A stretch of 64,000 nucleotides of DNA, taken from the NCBI RefSeq assembly GCF_040712315.1, contig NC_134017.1:50775636-50839635 (forward strand), given 5' to 3'. This document shows positions 1 to 12,489 of this stretch, piece after piece (position 1 is the stretch's first letter; every line of letters starts with the position of its first letter). Below the pieces are notes generated by a model. That model made no database searches, had not been told where the DNA came from, and saw nothing but the letters and a program-made list of their open reading frames with translations. The DNA is from Castanea sativa. Taxonomy: Eukaryota > Streptophyta > Magnoliopsida > Fagales > Fagaceae. Made by a program: the position numbers and the translations under genes.

Positions 1-213
1 TTGCCTTAAAATTTCTTTTTACAATATGTTTCTTAACTATTGAAACGGTAAATTATGATTGGTGTATAATAAAAATGATGTTGATAAAAATCTCAATGAA
101 AATTAATGATTTGCACTAATTGTAATCTATCGCCTTAATAAGTTGTAAAAAATATTACCAATAACATTGTTGTTTTTTCACTTTTGTTTGGAATTTTAGC
201 AAATTTTCCAACT

Positions 214-380
214 TTTTTATTTATTTATAAAATATAAGATAGAATTTCTACTTTAGCATAATTTAAGTGTATATGTGTATAAAGCTCCCTCTTGGAGACT
301 TGAACCTCAACCCTTACCCCTCACATCCCACAAGTATTTATACTTATAGAGTGACCACAGCACCAAGGGGGAGCGGTGGT
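214..380 (-). mobile_element. SINE (family A), full length
   Basis: Read on the - strand, this element has a tRNA-like pol III promoter: an A-box-like TGGTGC..TGG near its 5' end (375-350) and a B-box-like GGTTCAAGTCTCC, then a body ending in a T/A-rich tail (TAAATAAATAAA type). The same sequence recurs at 2740, 18494, 21035 and 38139. An imperfect target-site duplication flanks it (about 200-215 and 381-395, AAATTTTCCAACTTT versus AAAATTTTCAACTTT). It encodes no protein and would depend on LINE machinery to move. The family name is not known to me. Confidence 0.8.
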
Positions 381-2739
381 CAAAATTTTCAACTTTAGCA
401 TTTGAACATGTGTTACAACTTAGAAAGTCAATAAGTAACCATCATTAATACCAATAGGTCATAGAACTGCCTATCTTGGGTGAGTTGATCTATCCCCAAG
501 GTTTGACAGGTATGAGGACCCATGTTCAAGTGATCCTAGGGTGAGGAGAAGGTGGGGTTATTTAATTAAGTAAATATTTCTAACAAATCTCAAAAGAAAG
601 AAAGAAAAGAAAAAAAGTCATAAGACATTGCAATTACACAAAGATATGTAAGTGGACCCTGGGTTGGGCAAACTATCAAACTATTACAGGCAGGAAAATA
701 TTTCTCTCTGAACCCTTCAAACTCTGCCGATATCTTTTTATTGGATGTTAATTTTAAAAAATCTAACCGTTAGATTGCATGTTTTAATTATATTCTCATG
801 CTTACAAATTTCAAAAAGATCAAAGATAAATAGTGAAATCATCAATCAAATGTTTAAATTTTAAGTTTTTGTGATCTAAAATGATGCATAAAAATAAATT
901 TATTGATCAAATAGTAAATAAAATCTGATTAACATATGTGTTAAAAACATAAAGAATATGAAGTCTAACAATTAAATTTTCAAAATTCACATCTAATAAT
1001 AAAATATATGACGAGTTTGAAAATGTTTTCTAGACTGGAGAGAAATTTTGCCCTAACTAGCAAGTATTGGTGAAAGATTTACTCTCCTAATATATATATA
1101 AATATAAGATGCACATAAAAAAAAATAAAAAAGTGGATTAGTAAAATTGAATCAGCTTCAATTTCACATATGATACTCTTGTAGTTAAGGTGAGCAGTAA
1201 TGCTATCTATACAGGCCACCATGCCAGGCGGCAAGACTCAGCAGTCATCATTACTTCTCTCCCTTGATGTCAAAATCATGATTAGTGTTGAAAATTACTT
1301 CTCCTAGAACATCATGGGTGCAACATGAGCTGTTGGGGGTTGAGTATGATGTAATTTATTATTGCCCCTCAATTCTATTTCTCAAGTACGCTCCTTCTCC
1401 AAGTTACTCCGGAATTGGCTAAAAATACATGTCATATATCGAGAATAAATGAATAACATATATATATATATATATATATATATGTACGTATGTATGTATG
1501 TATATGCGCTATCTTTCTTCTTAAATTTAGGAAGTAAACCTTCGATCGATATTAAAACAACGATTTTCTTTAGTTACCATTTCTATATGTTTGATTCTGG
1601 GCACGAGATATAGCAGCCTCTACATTGTTTTTGTCACAATGGTAGGTGGGATTTCACAGGTGCAAATGTGAACACTTGCGATGGAGCACCTAAAGTTGCT
1701 GACAACCTAGAATTTCACAGTCGATAATGAGAACAATTTCACTAATTGCAGGTTCTCTCCCCTTCAAAAATTGTTCATTTTGATTATTTCATGGTTTAGT
1801 TTTTATTTTCTAAACCTAATTGTGTACAAATTATTCTGTCATTTAATATTTTTTTGATACAACTGTCATTTAAAATTTTAAATAACCTAGCACTTTTAAA
1901 TTTGTAAAATCTAATTTGAACCATGAAAAATGGATGAAAATGGATAATATTTGAAATTTGTTTATTTTTATTTTATTTTTTGTTGCCACTTACTGAACCA
2001 AACTCACATGCATCTTGGAAAAGCATCGTGATCTTTTATGCATTGAGCCAAGTCATCTAGGAGAAAAGCACGTGAAGCTCAAGTATGTGCTTAATGGATT
2101 TGGATCAGAATGCCAAAAATGAAAAAAAGGAACAAGATAGACCAAAATGAAGTGGACCTTTATGCTGTTAATAGGAATTCGAAGCATATACCCCTTACCC
2201 CTGTAGGTTCTTTAGAAACGGTTGAGGCAACGAATCAAAAAGAAAGGTAAAACATAATAAAGATAGGGAAATGTCACCTGATTAGCTCGTTCATCTCCGC
2301 TTTTCTGCCTAACCTCAAATCTTGAGTTTAGAGAGGACAAAAGTGTGCCTTCGTTTTTTTTTTTGGAAAAGATCAATGATATATATAAAAGTTAACGGAT
2401 GTTCTAAGCACGTTAGTTTAGAAAATATTTTATAGAAAAAGAAAAACAAACAAATGATTTTTATGGTAACTTTTTATATTTCACATAAAAGTAGTATTAA
2501 AAGTTTTTTAAAATAGTCCATTAACCAATGTGTTAAGAGAACTTTATTATGAAGCAACCAAGTATTGCTCTAACGCATTATTTGGCTTGATAGCCGCTCC
2601 ACAAAGACAAGTTTTTGTATGGTGGGGGGTAAGGGCCACAAAGACAAAGTTTTTGTAGACTAGAATATGACTTCTATTTTAAATTAAAAAGAAAAAGAAA
2701 AAAACTAACTAATTGCAGTAAGTCAAATGAACTAACTTA
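381..2739. other. Intergenic DNA, no gene seen
   Basis: This AT-rich stretch shows no convincing reading frame or splice pattern. It contains a TA/GTAT microsatellite (1457-1505) and a short direct repeat of about 20 bp (CACAAAGACAAGTTTTTGTA type, near 2597 and 2636) that may be a footprint of a small insertion. Confidence 0.7.
1457..1505. repeat. (TA)n-(GTAT)n microsatellite
   Basis: About 13 TA dinucleotides run directly into five or six GTAT tetranucleotides. This is a compound simple repeat that is likely length-polymorphic. Confidence 0.95.
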
Positions 2740-2908
2740 TTTATTTATTTATTTATTTTTATATAAGATAAAATTTTACTCTAACCTAATCTAAGTGGAT
2801 ATGTGTGTGAAGCTCCCTCCTGAAGACTTGAACACTGACATTTGCTCCCCACACCCCACAAACACTTATACTTGTAGAGTGACCAATGCAACAAGTGTGT
2901 GCGGTGGT
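2740..2908 (-). mobile_element. SINE (family A) with perfect 18-bp TSD
   Basis: This is the same SINE as at 214-380, inserted on the - strand. The flanks are an exact 18-bp duplication, GTCAAATGAACTAACTTA, at 2722-2739 and 2909-2926. That proves a retroposition event and fixes both element ends. The A/B-box-like 5' part lies at the right-hand side and the TTTATTTATTT tail complement at the left. The perfect duplication suggests a fairly recent insertion compared with the copies at 214 and 18494. Confidence 0.93.
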
Positions 2909-2979
2909 GTCAAATGAACTAACTTACATGTATTTAATTAACCATTATATTTTAGGTATAATATGATAATTATAATTCC

Positions 2980-3420
2980 GTGGAGCCAGACGTCTCAGAA
3001 CTTACACTTGATGATTCTCTCATCTCATGATCAACCAAGAAACAAATTGTGGTTTGCTTTCTCTAGCACAGAGGTAGAATATTGAGTCTGGGCTAGTGCC
3101 ATGTCTGAACTACTTTGCTTGTAATGGATGTTTCAGGGTATGGGCATCGATTGGAACAATATGGCATGATTCATACCCAAAATGACATGTTTCGCAAGTG
3201 GACCGAGATCGACCACCATTTTTCCTGCCATCATTTTCCTTAGGGTACTTTGCAGCTTCGCTTCATATCATCTCAAGATTAGCAGTTTGCCAACATTTCT
3301 AACGAGTACCATCTACAATAGTGCTTTAGTGGTATTGTCCCCAATCCTAAAATGGTTTCCTGTAATCCACCTTGAGTTTTAGGAGGTCTAAGATCATGAC
3401 AGAACTACTCAAGGGACAGC
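2980..3420 (+). pseudogene. Ty1/copia RNase H C-terminal remnant
   Basis: Conceptual translation in shifting frames gives fragments typical of the end of Copia polyproteins. SSTEVEY (around 3058-3080) matches the RNase H catalytic stretch usually written SSTEAEY. WTEIDHHF and LRFISSQD (about 3200-3275) match the motifs (HxEVDxHF, xxxFISSxDQxADIFTK) that close the domain. Stops and frameshifts interrupt every frame, so it is dead. No LTR is visible next to it; a SINE lies just upstream. Copia assignment comes from motif order alone. Confidence 0.75.
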
Positions 3421-4232
3421 GGGTGCCTTTTTTTGTGTGAATAATATGTATACTTAGATCTTTTTATGGTATGTACATAATTAAAATTTGAAGTGTGGAA
3501 ATACTTGTTTATATTCGTTTTTTTTTTCCAGTAAATTAAATAAGCCAAACTCAAATCTAAGTTTAAGTTTGACTATTAAACGAGCTAAGTTCAAATATAA
3601 TAATATATTCATGAACAAATTCATGAACATGAGACTCGATTTAACCATATATAATATTAAATTTTTATATGCATATATGTATAAAAATATATTTATATAA
3701 ACTTTGTATTGGAATTTAGAAGTTTGTAAATAATTTCATTTGATATCAAATTATTTTTGACAGTTTATTAATATTATATACAAATTATTTGTAGTAAAAA
3801 TTTTTAAACTTGTGAAGGAATAAAAAAATTTAGTTAGGGTAATTATATAGGGAAAAAATTCCAGTAGCTTGTGAACAACTTGAGTTTTTGATAAAAAAAA
3901 TGAACTAAACTTGTATATGTAATCTTGTTCAGTGATAAGTTTAAACTCAGCTTGCATTCAAAATAAAAAGAAATGAACAAACCTAAACTTTTAATACTTG
4001 GCTTAACTTGTTTATAGCCTTAAGTGGTGACATCATAGAAGGCATCACCCCCTCAAGAAGCACTGCCAACTCTTGCATAAACTACCAGTACCCTAAGATT
4101 CTCAATGCTATTTGTGATATTAAATGGGGCAATCTCTCTCTCTCTCTCTCTCTCAATTTAGTTTTGTGGAAGGAAAATTTTTGGAATGAAACACTTTTTG
4201 TTTTTGCTTCTATTTTCACTCTATCTTGTACT
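3421..4232. other. AT-rich spacer before LINE
   Basis: No gene is seen. The DNA is very AT-rich to about 4000. From about 4020 to 4232 it becomes more balanced and carries a (CT)n tract (4134-4155). This part may be the 5' UTR of the LINE that follows, but I could not define its 5' end or a target-site duplication. Confidence 0.55.
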
Positions 4233-5741
4233 ATGGAAGAATTGGCTAGTAAGTGGAACAATTTTTCATTGTCTGAGAAGGAAACTTATGGTTTTGTTCT
4301 CTCCAAGGAACAACGCTCCAAGGAATTTCTCCTTCCTGCAAAATTCTTAATGCCTCGTTTTCTTAACATGGAGGCGATGGCCCGCACTTTTAAACAACTA
4401 TGGAGGTCAACAAATGGCTTCAAGATCCGTACCCAAAGTGAGCACAAGGTTCTTTTTGTTTTTGACAATCTGGAAGATATTCACAGAATCACCCTCAATT
4501 AACCATGGAGTTTTGATAAGCACCTTGTGATGTTGTAGAGGTATAATTCAGATTGCCTAGTCTGTGATTTGATTTTTTTAAAGACGTTTTTCTAGGTGCA
4601 AGTCCACGATATCATAGCTCGCTATATGACAGAGGAGGTGGCAAAGAACATTTGTGAAACAATTGGTGAAGTGCAAAAGTCGTCAACTTCTGTAACTGAT
4701 GAGGGGGGGCTACTTCATTCGGGTTCTAGTAGAGGTGGATATATCCTTACCATTGTGTCGAGGAAGGGTCATAACTTTAGAGAACGGGGAAAAAAGTTGG
4801 GTCCAATTCAAATACGAATGCTTACCAAAATTTTGTTTTTGGTGTGGGCATTTAAATCATGTTGACAGGAATTGTGAGCACTGGATTCAAAGCAAAGGAA
4901 CAGTGAAACCTAAACAATTTCAATGCCAGTCTAAAGGCAGCTCCTTTCACAGCATATGGGAAGGAAGTTATTTATGTGTCATGTTTCTATGAGCACAAGC
5001 AATCTTTCACGAGGAAAGCTTTTTATTCGACCAGAATGGAGTCAAAGAAAATTGAGACAGAATCAGGGGAAGGCATATCGGAGAAAGCTCAGGTGAGCAG
5101 GGAAGTCGAAGGTGAATTAGTCATTAATGAGGGTGTAAGTCACATTAATGAAGAAACAGATATGAGGAAAATGTTACACTCGACTTCAGCTATTCCAGAA
5201 AACAGGACTCTATTCCGAGTCAGTTGTCTCCAGCTGAAATCTAGGAATCAATGGATAAGGGTGTTAATAAGGGAGTTACGGGATTGGCTGAGGATTCAAT
5301 TCCTTTGGGGGTTACGACTGATACTTTATTTGAAATTAAAATAAAGGAAATTGATGTAGATATTGCACAGTTTAATGGAGATTCAGTTATGAAAGGAAAC
5401 TCGGGGATTGCTCTTAATGAGAATTTTATTCTTAGCAAAACACGTCTTGTGCACACAAATTCCAAGATCACGTGCAAGTCAGTTGAGGTTTTTACTGTGG
5501 GAATCCCTCATGGTAACCCATGTTCCTTAACCTAGAAAAAACCAAAAACCCCTAGAAGAACTTATAAGAAACAAGCACGTAAAAAAGCCACGGGTAGCAA
5601 AACGCTAAGTGCACAGATTGGTGGAAAACGATCTAGTTTGACTCATCAGGAGTTACCTTCGAAGCATAGATTGGTTTCAAAAGATGATGGAAGTTCCTCA
5701 ATTTCAATGGTGGAGGCTGAGCATCAGCCCCGCCAATTGCA
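4233..5741 (+). pseudogene. LINE ORF1 (gag-like RNA-binding protein), broken
   Basis: The ATG at 4233 opens MEELASKWNNFSLSEKE, the usual start of plant L1 ORF1 proteins. NGFKIR and the LFVFDNLEDIHRI region follow, and then a stop at 4500 just before PWSFDKHLV, where the family continues. After a frame change, a CCHC zinc knuckle (C-x2-C-x4-H-x4-C within CFWCGHLNHVDRNC, about 4841-4882) is preserved. The tail to 5741 is charged and degenerate. In live elements this protein packages the LINE RNA. Here it is a pseudogene with at least three disruptions. Confidence 0.88.
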
Positions 5742-8700
5742 ATGAGTTGCCTAGTGTGGAACTGTCGTGGGCTTTAGAACTCATGTACAAAGAACGAGCT
5801 TGTAGATGTTGTGCGGGCAAAAGATCCCTTTGTCGTGTTCTTAGCCGAAATATGGGCAGATAAAGCAAGGCTAAAGAGTGTGTTGAGAAAGATAAAGTTT
5901 GAGCATTTATTCATTGCTCTAAGAACAAATAGGGGAGATGGATTAGTACTGTTTTGGAGATCGACAATTGATGCAATGGTGGAGGGTTTGGGGAGGAATT
6001 ACATTGATGCAATAATAAACAAGAATTAGGAAAATGAATGGCATTTAACCGTATTTTATTGCGAACTAGAGACTCAAAAAAGAGTTGAATCATGGAATTT
6101 ACTCAGAAGGTTCGACCAAAAATTCTAAATTCCTTGGTTACGTGCAAGAGACTTCAATGAATTGATGAGAGGAGATGAAAAATTGGGGGGTAACAGGTGA
6201 AGTCATAATCAGATGCAACTTTTCTAGGATGCAATAGACGAGTGTGGATTCATTGACTTGGGTTACTCGGGTCCAAAGTTCACTTGGAGGAAACACTTTG
6301 CCAATGGTCAATTAATTTGGGAGAGGTTGGATAGAGCTTTGTGTAGAAGCGATTGGTTGCAACAATTTGGAGCAACCAAGGTCTACCATCTGAATAGCTG
6401 CACTTCCGACCATATACCACTATGGATTGTTCTGAATGGTATAGATCATCCTCCTATATCTAGACCATTTAGATTTTAAGAGATATGGCTAGCAAATAAG
6501 AGATATGGCCATACAGTGGAAGCAGTTTGGAGGGGTTATCTTCCTTGTGAGGTTGAAGTTGAGGTGATGAAAAAGGTTGAAAAGTGTGGAGAGGAGTTGA
6601 CACAGTGGAGTCGACAACACTTTGGTAGTGTTAGGCGAGAACTTATGGAGAAGAAAAAGTTGGTTGCTAGGGCAGAACAGATGGCTATTCAGTCACGGTG
6701 TAACATTTGGGTAAGAGAGCTTAATAAAGAGGTAAATGAGTTGATGGTGAAGGAGAACAAAATGTGGAGATAAAGGGCAAAATTTTTTTGGCTGATTGAA
6801 GGGGACAAAAACATGAAGTATTTTCATAGCAAGGCAACGCAGAGACATAGAGGGAATAGAATTTCAGGCATATACAATTTTGATGGTGTGTGGATTTCTC
6901 ATCAAGATGGGATAGCAAATACCTTCACTAATTTCTATAAGGGTCTCTTCACTTCAACAAAACTGGTTTTGAATGGAGAAGCTTAATTTGGATCCGGTTC
7001 CTAAGCTCATTACAGATGATATGAATGCTTTGCAAACACAAGATTTTATGGAATGGGAAGTCCATGCAGCCTTGAAACAAATGGCTCTTCTCAAAGCACC
7101 CGGCCCTAATGGTATGCCCCCTCTATTTTATCAAACTTTTTGAAAATTTGGTTGGATGTGATGTCACTAAAACAGTTCTTTCATACCTAAATACAACCAC
7201 CCTCCCACACCCCATTAACCACACATTCATCACCCTAATACCAAAAACAAAAATTCCTATGTCTGTTAATGATTTTAGACTTATCAACCTTTGTAATGTA
7301 CTTTATAAATTTTTTTTGAAAGTCCTAGTAAATAGATTGAAAACTTTTTTATCTTCCATTATCACTGAACATCAAAGTGCCTTCACAAAAATCCGCCTGA
7401 TATCTGATAATATTCTTGTGGCTTTTGAAACTTTACATAGCATGAAAAACCATAAAATGGGCAAAACTAGTTACATGGCTATCAAATTAGACATGAGCAA
7501 GGCATATGATAGGGTGAAGTGGTCTTTTTTAGAAGAAATTATGAGAAGAATGGGTTTTGAGGGGAAGTGGGTAAATCTGATGATGATTTGTGTTAAATCA
7601 GTCTCTTACTCGATTTTGGTTAATGGTGAACCAAAATGTTTAATTCACCCAACAAGGGAGATTCGCTAAGGTGACCCTCTATCCCCTTTTCTTTTCCTAT
7701 TGTGCATAGAAGGGTTATATAGCCTCATTTCCAAAGCGGCAATGAAAGGTTCTATTAAGGGCTTCTCCCTTTGTAGAAGGAGCCCAAGACAAACCCATTT
7801 GCTTTTTGCAGATGATAGTTTGCTATTTTACAGGGTGAATAGACAAGACTGCCAAAAAGTGATGGAGATTTTGGCAACCTATGAAAAGTGTTTTAGGTCA
7901 ACAAATAAACAAAAGGAAAACATCTCTGTTTTTTCAGCAATTCAACCACTGATGCAATGAAAACAGAAATAATTGAGGCACTTGGGGTGACTAAAATAGT
8001 GCACTATGAAAAATATTTGGGGCTGCTATTATTAATTGGAAGACATAAAAAAACAAGCTTTGATAACATTAAGGAAAGGGTGTGGCGAAAATTACAAGGG
8101 TGGGAGGAAAAAATGTTATCTCAAGTGGGTACGGAAATTTTGATTAAAGCGGTGGCCCAAGCCATCCCAACTTACACGATGAATTGTTTCATGCTCCCCC
8201 TAGGCCTATGTCAAGAAATTGAGGGTCTAATACAAAAGTTTTAGTGGGGACAAATGGGTGACAGTTGAAAAATTCATTGGGTTAAATGAGGGGATATGTG
8301 TGATCCAAACTTTGAAGGTGGTATGGGTTTCAAGGAGTTGGCCCTTTTCAATGAAGCTCTCTTAGCAAAACAAACTTGGAGATTGCTGCACAATAAAAAC
8401 TCTTTGTTCTATAGAGTTTTTAAAACTCGGTTTTTTCCAAATTGTTCCATTATGGATGCTAAAGAAGGACATGGTGGATCCTATGCTTGGAAAAGAATTT
8501 TGAAAGGGCGTGAAGTTATTAGGCGAGGAGCTAAATGGAGGGTGGGGAATGGGAAAAACATCAAAATATGGGGTGACGATTGGTTGCCTTTAGTGACTTC
8601 TACCCGAGTACATGGTCCTTTGATTTCGAAGTTCCAAGAAGCAACAGTGAGCTCTCTTATAAATCCCTTGTCTTGTAGTTGGGATACACATCTATTGGAC

Positions 8701-9257
8701 ATTGCTCTTGGCCCCACTGAAGCAGACTTGGTGAAAAAAATACCTTTGAGTCGTGGACAAGCAGATGATGAACTTTATTGGCCCTATGTGCAATCTGGTG
8801 AATATTCAGTAAAGTCGGGGTATTTCTTTCTTAAGACCGAAATAGGTAAAAAATCTTCCTCAACCTAGATTTTACAGGGAACCACTAAACCACTGTGGAA
8901 GCAGATTTGGCAACTAGTCGTGCCAAGAAAAATAAAAAATTTCTTATGGAGAGCAACCAGAAATGAATTGCCAACAAATGTCAATTTGGTTCGTCATTAT
9001 GTCATGGTTGATCCAAGATGTTGTGTCTGCTAAAACCATGAAGAAGACGTGTTGCACTCCCTCTGGTCTTGCCCGAGTCTTTCATAGGTTGGGATGAAGA
9101 TCCATAGTGGAACTCACTCCAAAGCACACTCCACAGAGATTTTGCATAGCTGCTAGTAGTGGTATTGCTTCGGACTACTCACTGGACTTGTTTGTGTTCA
9201 TCACTTAGACAATTTGGTTGAGGCATAACAAGGTCAGATTTTCACCACAATGCTTCC
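5742..9257 (+). pseudogene. LINE ORF2 (endonuclease-reverse transcriptase), broken
   Basis: The ATG at 5742 begins MSCLVWNCRGL, the start of the apurinic-like endonuclease domain. The endonuclease motif TSDHIPL is at about 6403-6423. The reverse transcriptase follows: KAPGPNGMP (about 7095), FRLINLCNVLYK, LDMSKAYDRV, GDPLSPFLF after a stop at 7667, and the catalytic FADD box at 7805-7816. The thumb (WEEKMLSQVG..LIKAVAQAIPTY) and the LINE C-terminal segment (GGMGFKELALFNEALLAKQ..W) continue to about 8870. The zf-RVT-like end is degenerate and is cut at 9257 by the solo LTR. Multiple stops make it inactive. Confidence 0.9.
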
Positions 9258-10176
9258 TGTTAAGTTTTAGACCCCTGTAAAACTAGATTGTTTAACCTAA
9301 TTAATTAACCAAGTGAATACTTAGGTTTATTATTCAGATCTAGGTTTATTATTCAGATCTAGGTTAAAACAATAATAATCATATCATGTAAAGTAGCGGA
9401 AAATATAAAAAACACAAAGATTTGATGACCCAGGAAAACCAAACCGGTAAGAAACTTAAGGAGAATTTAACCTAGCTATCCTCAAGGTGAAAAACAAATC
9501 CACTATGAAAGAATTGAAGTTTGTACAATAGAACTTAGACTACTAACATTCTATTGGTACTTCGAGTAGAAAACTTACTACCATGATCCCATGATAACTT
9601 CGAGTCCACGAACTACTTCTTTCCTTTATCTGCAGCAGCCAAAAGTTCATCTACTTGTGAATCTTGATCTTCTTGAATGTTCTTTATGCAGCAACTAAAA
9701 CAACCATCAAGTTTTTAATGTGAATCTTGATCTTGATAGTTCAAAGTGAGTATATGAAAGTAAACACCTCTAGATCTCACAAAAAATTCAACACACAACA
9801 CACTAAAGACTTTAGAGAGCTTTTGGGGTACAAAAACCTAGATTTACAAAAGAGGCACAAGATACACTCTAATCTCTCTAAAAAACTTTGAAAACTCTCT
9901 CTAGGGTTAGCTTATAATGTCCTTTAAATACTAGAAAAAATGGCTCGCGATTTGGGTTTCAAACGGTCAAGTTATGGGCTTTTTATGTTTGCTGATTTTT
10001 TGCTGATATGCGACTTTCAATTGATCGAGTACCAATCGAATGAAACAGATTGTAACTCATTTTTTTTTCATCCCGAACTTGAGTTTTTTGTCTTGGACTT
10101 CATTGTAGACCATTCTAAACCAATGAGACTTAGTTTTTGTTATGGTTTGCCAACATTACAAACTCAAAACCTAACA
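9258..10176 (+). mobile_element. Solo LTR (919 bp) inserted in the LINE
   Basis: The segment begins TGTTAAG and ends CTAACA, an inverted TGTTA/TAACA terminus. It is flanked by an exact 5-bp duplication, CTTCC (9253-9257 and 10177-10181). Removing it rejoins the LINE ORF2 sequence. It has no internal coding region or primer-binding site, so it is the product of recombination between two LTRs. A 19-bp tandem duplication (AGGTTTATTATTCAGATCT, about 9323-9361) lies inside. Length and composition fit a Copia LTR, but the superfamily cannot be proved from an LTR alone. Strand is arbitrary. Confidence 0.93.
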
Positions 10177-10181
10177 CTTCC

Positions 10182-10769
10182 CACAAGATCAAGTTATGCA
10201 GTGAGCCGTTGCAGCTCTAATGGAGTTTCGGACAATAAAAAATCGGGTGCGCACAGTGGTTGATAGACCAAGAGCGAGGTGGAAAGCACCTCCAACAGAG
10301 TTCTACAAAATAAACTTTGATGGGGCAATGTTCAAAGAGGAGGATAGGGCAAGGATTGGCGTTAGCATCTGAGATAGTCAAGATTTTGGTGTTGGCATCA
10401 ATGTCTCAAGTCATTCCTCTACCCCTAACTGCCGTGGAGCTCGAAACACTTGCAACAACAAAGGATTTAGAGTTTGCTTCTGACTTGAGCTTGAGAAAAG
10501 TTATTTTAGAGGGTGACTCTGAGACTGTTATCAATTGCTAAAATGATAACTCACCCTTGTCGGCACCCTTTGGATTACTAATTCAAGACGTCAAGAATTA
10601 TGCAAATTTGGTTCAATGTATCAGTTTTTTACATGTTCATAGAGAAGGGAATAATGTTGCTCACAACCTAGCAAGACATGCACGTCATGTCACTGGTTTT
10701 TCCGTATGGATGGAAGATGTCCCATCGCACATATTTGCTACTTATCAGACAGATTTGCCTAACTCTTAA
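10182..10769 (+). pseudogene. LINE RNase H domain (3' part of ORF2), broken
   Basis: After the solo LTR, the LINE continues with a plant-type RNase H domain: FYKINFDGA (about 10300-10325, first catalytic Asp), LEGDSETVINC (about 10507-10539, second acidic residue) and HVHREGNNVAHNLARHA (about 10634-10684, the final conserved segment). Frameshifts separate the three motifs. The coding remnant stops at TAA (10767-10769) and is followed within 25 bp by poly(A). Confidence 0.87.
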
Positions 10770-10809
10770 TACAATTTTAGTCCTTTTTCTCAAAAAAAAA
10801 AAAAAAAAA

Positions 10810-12340
10810 ACTACTAAATGCCTAACTTTGGGATTGGGAAATATATTCTCTCTTTCCCTTTGCTTTTATTTTTGTCTAGTTAATTTACTAATTTTTGGGA
10901 TAAGAATAAAAAATTTTAAAAAATAAAGAAAATGGAGGCTAACTATGTTTGTATGTTTGTGGTGCAAAAATACATAGATAACTTGAGAAAAAAAATGTTT
11001 TAAAAATATTTTTTTTTGGAGTAGTTAGTTTTTTTAGTTTTTTTTTTTAGGGTGTCCACATGTTGGATTGGATTGGATCGAATTTGTGCCCAATTTGCAC
11101 CCAAAAGATGAAATTCTTGGTTTCGTCTCTATCTGAGATGATGTTTTCTTTATTTAGAATTGGGGCTATGCTAACATATATAATTTCATATTTTGCTTCT
11201 GTTGCCTTTATATGTAGAGTTGTAGACATCCTATATACATGTTCATTATAATTCAATAAACTGTACTTATGAGTAACATTTTTTGTGACACCTTAGAAAA
11301 AAAAAATCAAAAATCCCATACGTATCTAATGTCACATCTTGCGAAGACTTTAATGGCTTGTTTGGATGGAGGGAGGAACGAGGAAGAGTGGAGAGGAATA
11401 GAGTAAGGTTAGTTAAAAATAAGCTAATTTTGTGCTAAATTTACTTTACTGTACTCTACTCCATCTCCCTCAATCCAAACAGACCATAATTGAATAGTTA
11501 ATATAATATATGGACACTACTTAACCCAAAAGGTTTAAATTTATGAATTTGAGTTCAATTATGATATATTAATTATTCTTTCTTGTTATTCTTATTCAAT
11601 GTTAAACTTCACTCAGACATGTATACCCAATAATCTCCTCTTTAAGCGTGAGTTTTTGTCTCCCTGTGAGCTTTGACCAAGTCCTAGTAGCTTTCCCTTA
11701 CATATGTTTTTTTTTTTTTTTCACCAATGCATCATCCATGGACCTCCTATGCGCAATCTATAGAAACCACGTGTCCAACCCACACGCTCATGATTAGAAC
11801 CCTACTTGCACCCCCACTTGTCATTTCTATTTAACGTAGAACTTCACTTACATGTGTATACCTAATATTTAAATTTACATTTACAATACCTAGAGCATTG
11901 TGACTTAACTAACATTTCTTGTTATTTTCAATAGATAAATCTAAAATTCAAATTTCTCATCTCTTGAAAATCTAATTATTAAAAAAAAATCTAATAAACT
12001 AAAACCCATTTGGAAACAATACAAGTATACAACATAATGGAGTCGGTTAACCGGAAAATGAAATGTATGATAGGGTTTAATTGATTATCTGTGTAGCGAT
12101 GAGTGCCACTGTTGTCCATAAAGTTGGCAGCTTTATAATCAAATTTGTTGGGGTCTATGGCAAAGGGCCAATCTATGAATTGTTTACACTATCGTACGTA
12201 GCAACAATTTTAGGTAGAAATTAATTGTGCATTGGGATTCACTGTTGAAAGTTGTGAATAGCGTAACAAACCAACAATATTTGATTCTCATCCCTCATCT
12301 TCGAAATTAAATAAAAAATTCACAAGTGTGATGTGACTGT
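10810..12340. other. Intergenic DNA with one MITE
   Basis: Apart from the MITE at 11354-11486 nothing gene-like is seen. T-rich runs occur at 11035-11049 and 11708-11722. Confidence 0.65.
11354..11486. mobile_element. Harbinger/Tourist-like MITE (133 bp)
   Basis: The terminal inverted repeats pair TGGCTTGTTTGGATGGAGGG at the left with the complement of the right end (TGGTCTGTTTGGATTGAGGG) and stay similar for about 45 bp. A TAA trinucleotide flanks both sides (11351-11353 and 11487-11489), the usual 3-bp target of PIF/Harbinger elements. It is too short to encode anything and would need a transposase in trans. Confidence 0.85.
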
Positions 12341-12489
12341 TTTTTTAGAGAGTTTCAACCTATGATGTCCGTTCTTGATAATAGCTCTTTATCATCAGAC
12401 CAAGACACCAATTAGTTTTTGGTGTAGGTAGGAATTGAACCCCAGGTCTCTTATACAACCATCAGAGACTGTACCAGTTGATCTCATTA
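12341..12489 (-). mobile_element. SINE (family B)
   Basis: On the - strand this reads from about 12489: a tRNA-like head with an A-box-like ATCAACTGGTAC, a B-box GGTTCAATTCC (about 12431-12441), then a body ending GGTTGAAACTCTCT and a short A-run (T-run at 12341-12347). It differs from family A. A 3'-end fragment of it recurs at 47556. No long target-site duplication was recognised; AAGTGTG on both sides is suggestive only. Confidence 0.72.

Larger units (their letters stand above)
4233..10809 (+). mobile_element. L1-type LINE retrotransposon, decayed, split by a solo LTR
   Basis: The order is ORF1 (gag-like, zinc knuckle), ORF2 (endonuclease, reverse transcriptase, zinc-finger region, RNase H) and a poly(A) run at about 10791-10809, as in plant L1 elements that carry a plant-type RNase H domain. 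The copy is close to full length but has many stops and frameshifts. A solo LTR (9258-10176) sits between the reverse transcriptase and RNase H parts. No clear target-site duplication was found, probably because of age. Confidence 0.9.
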
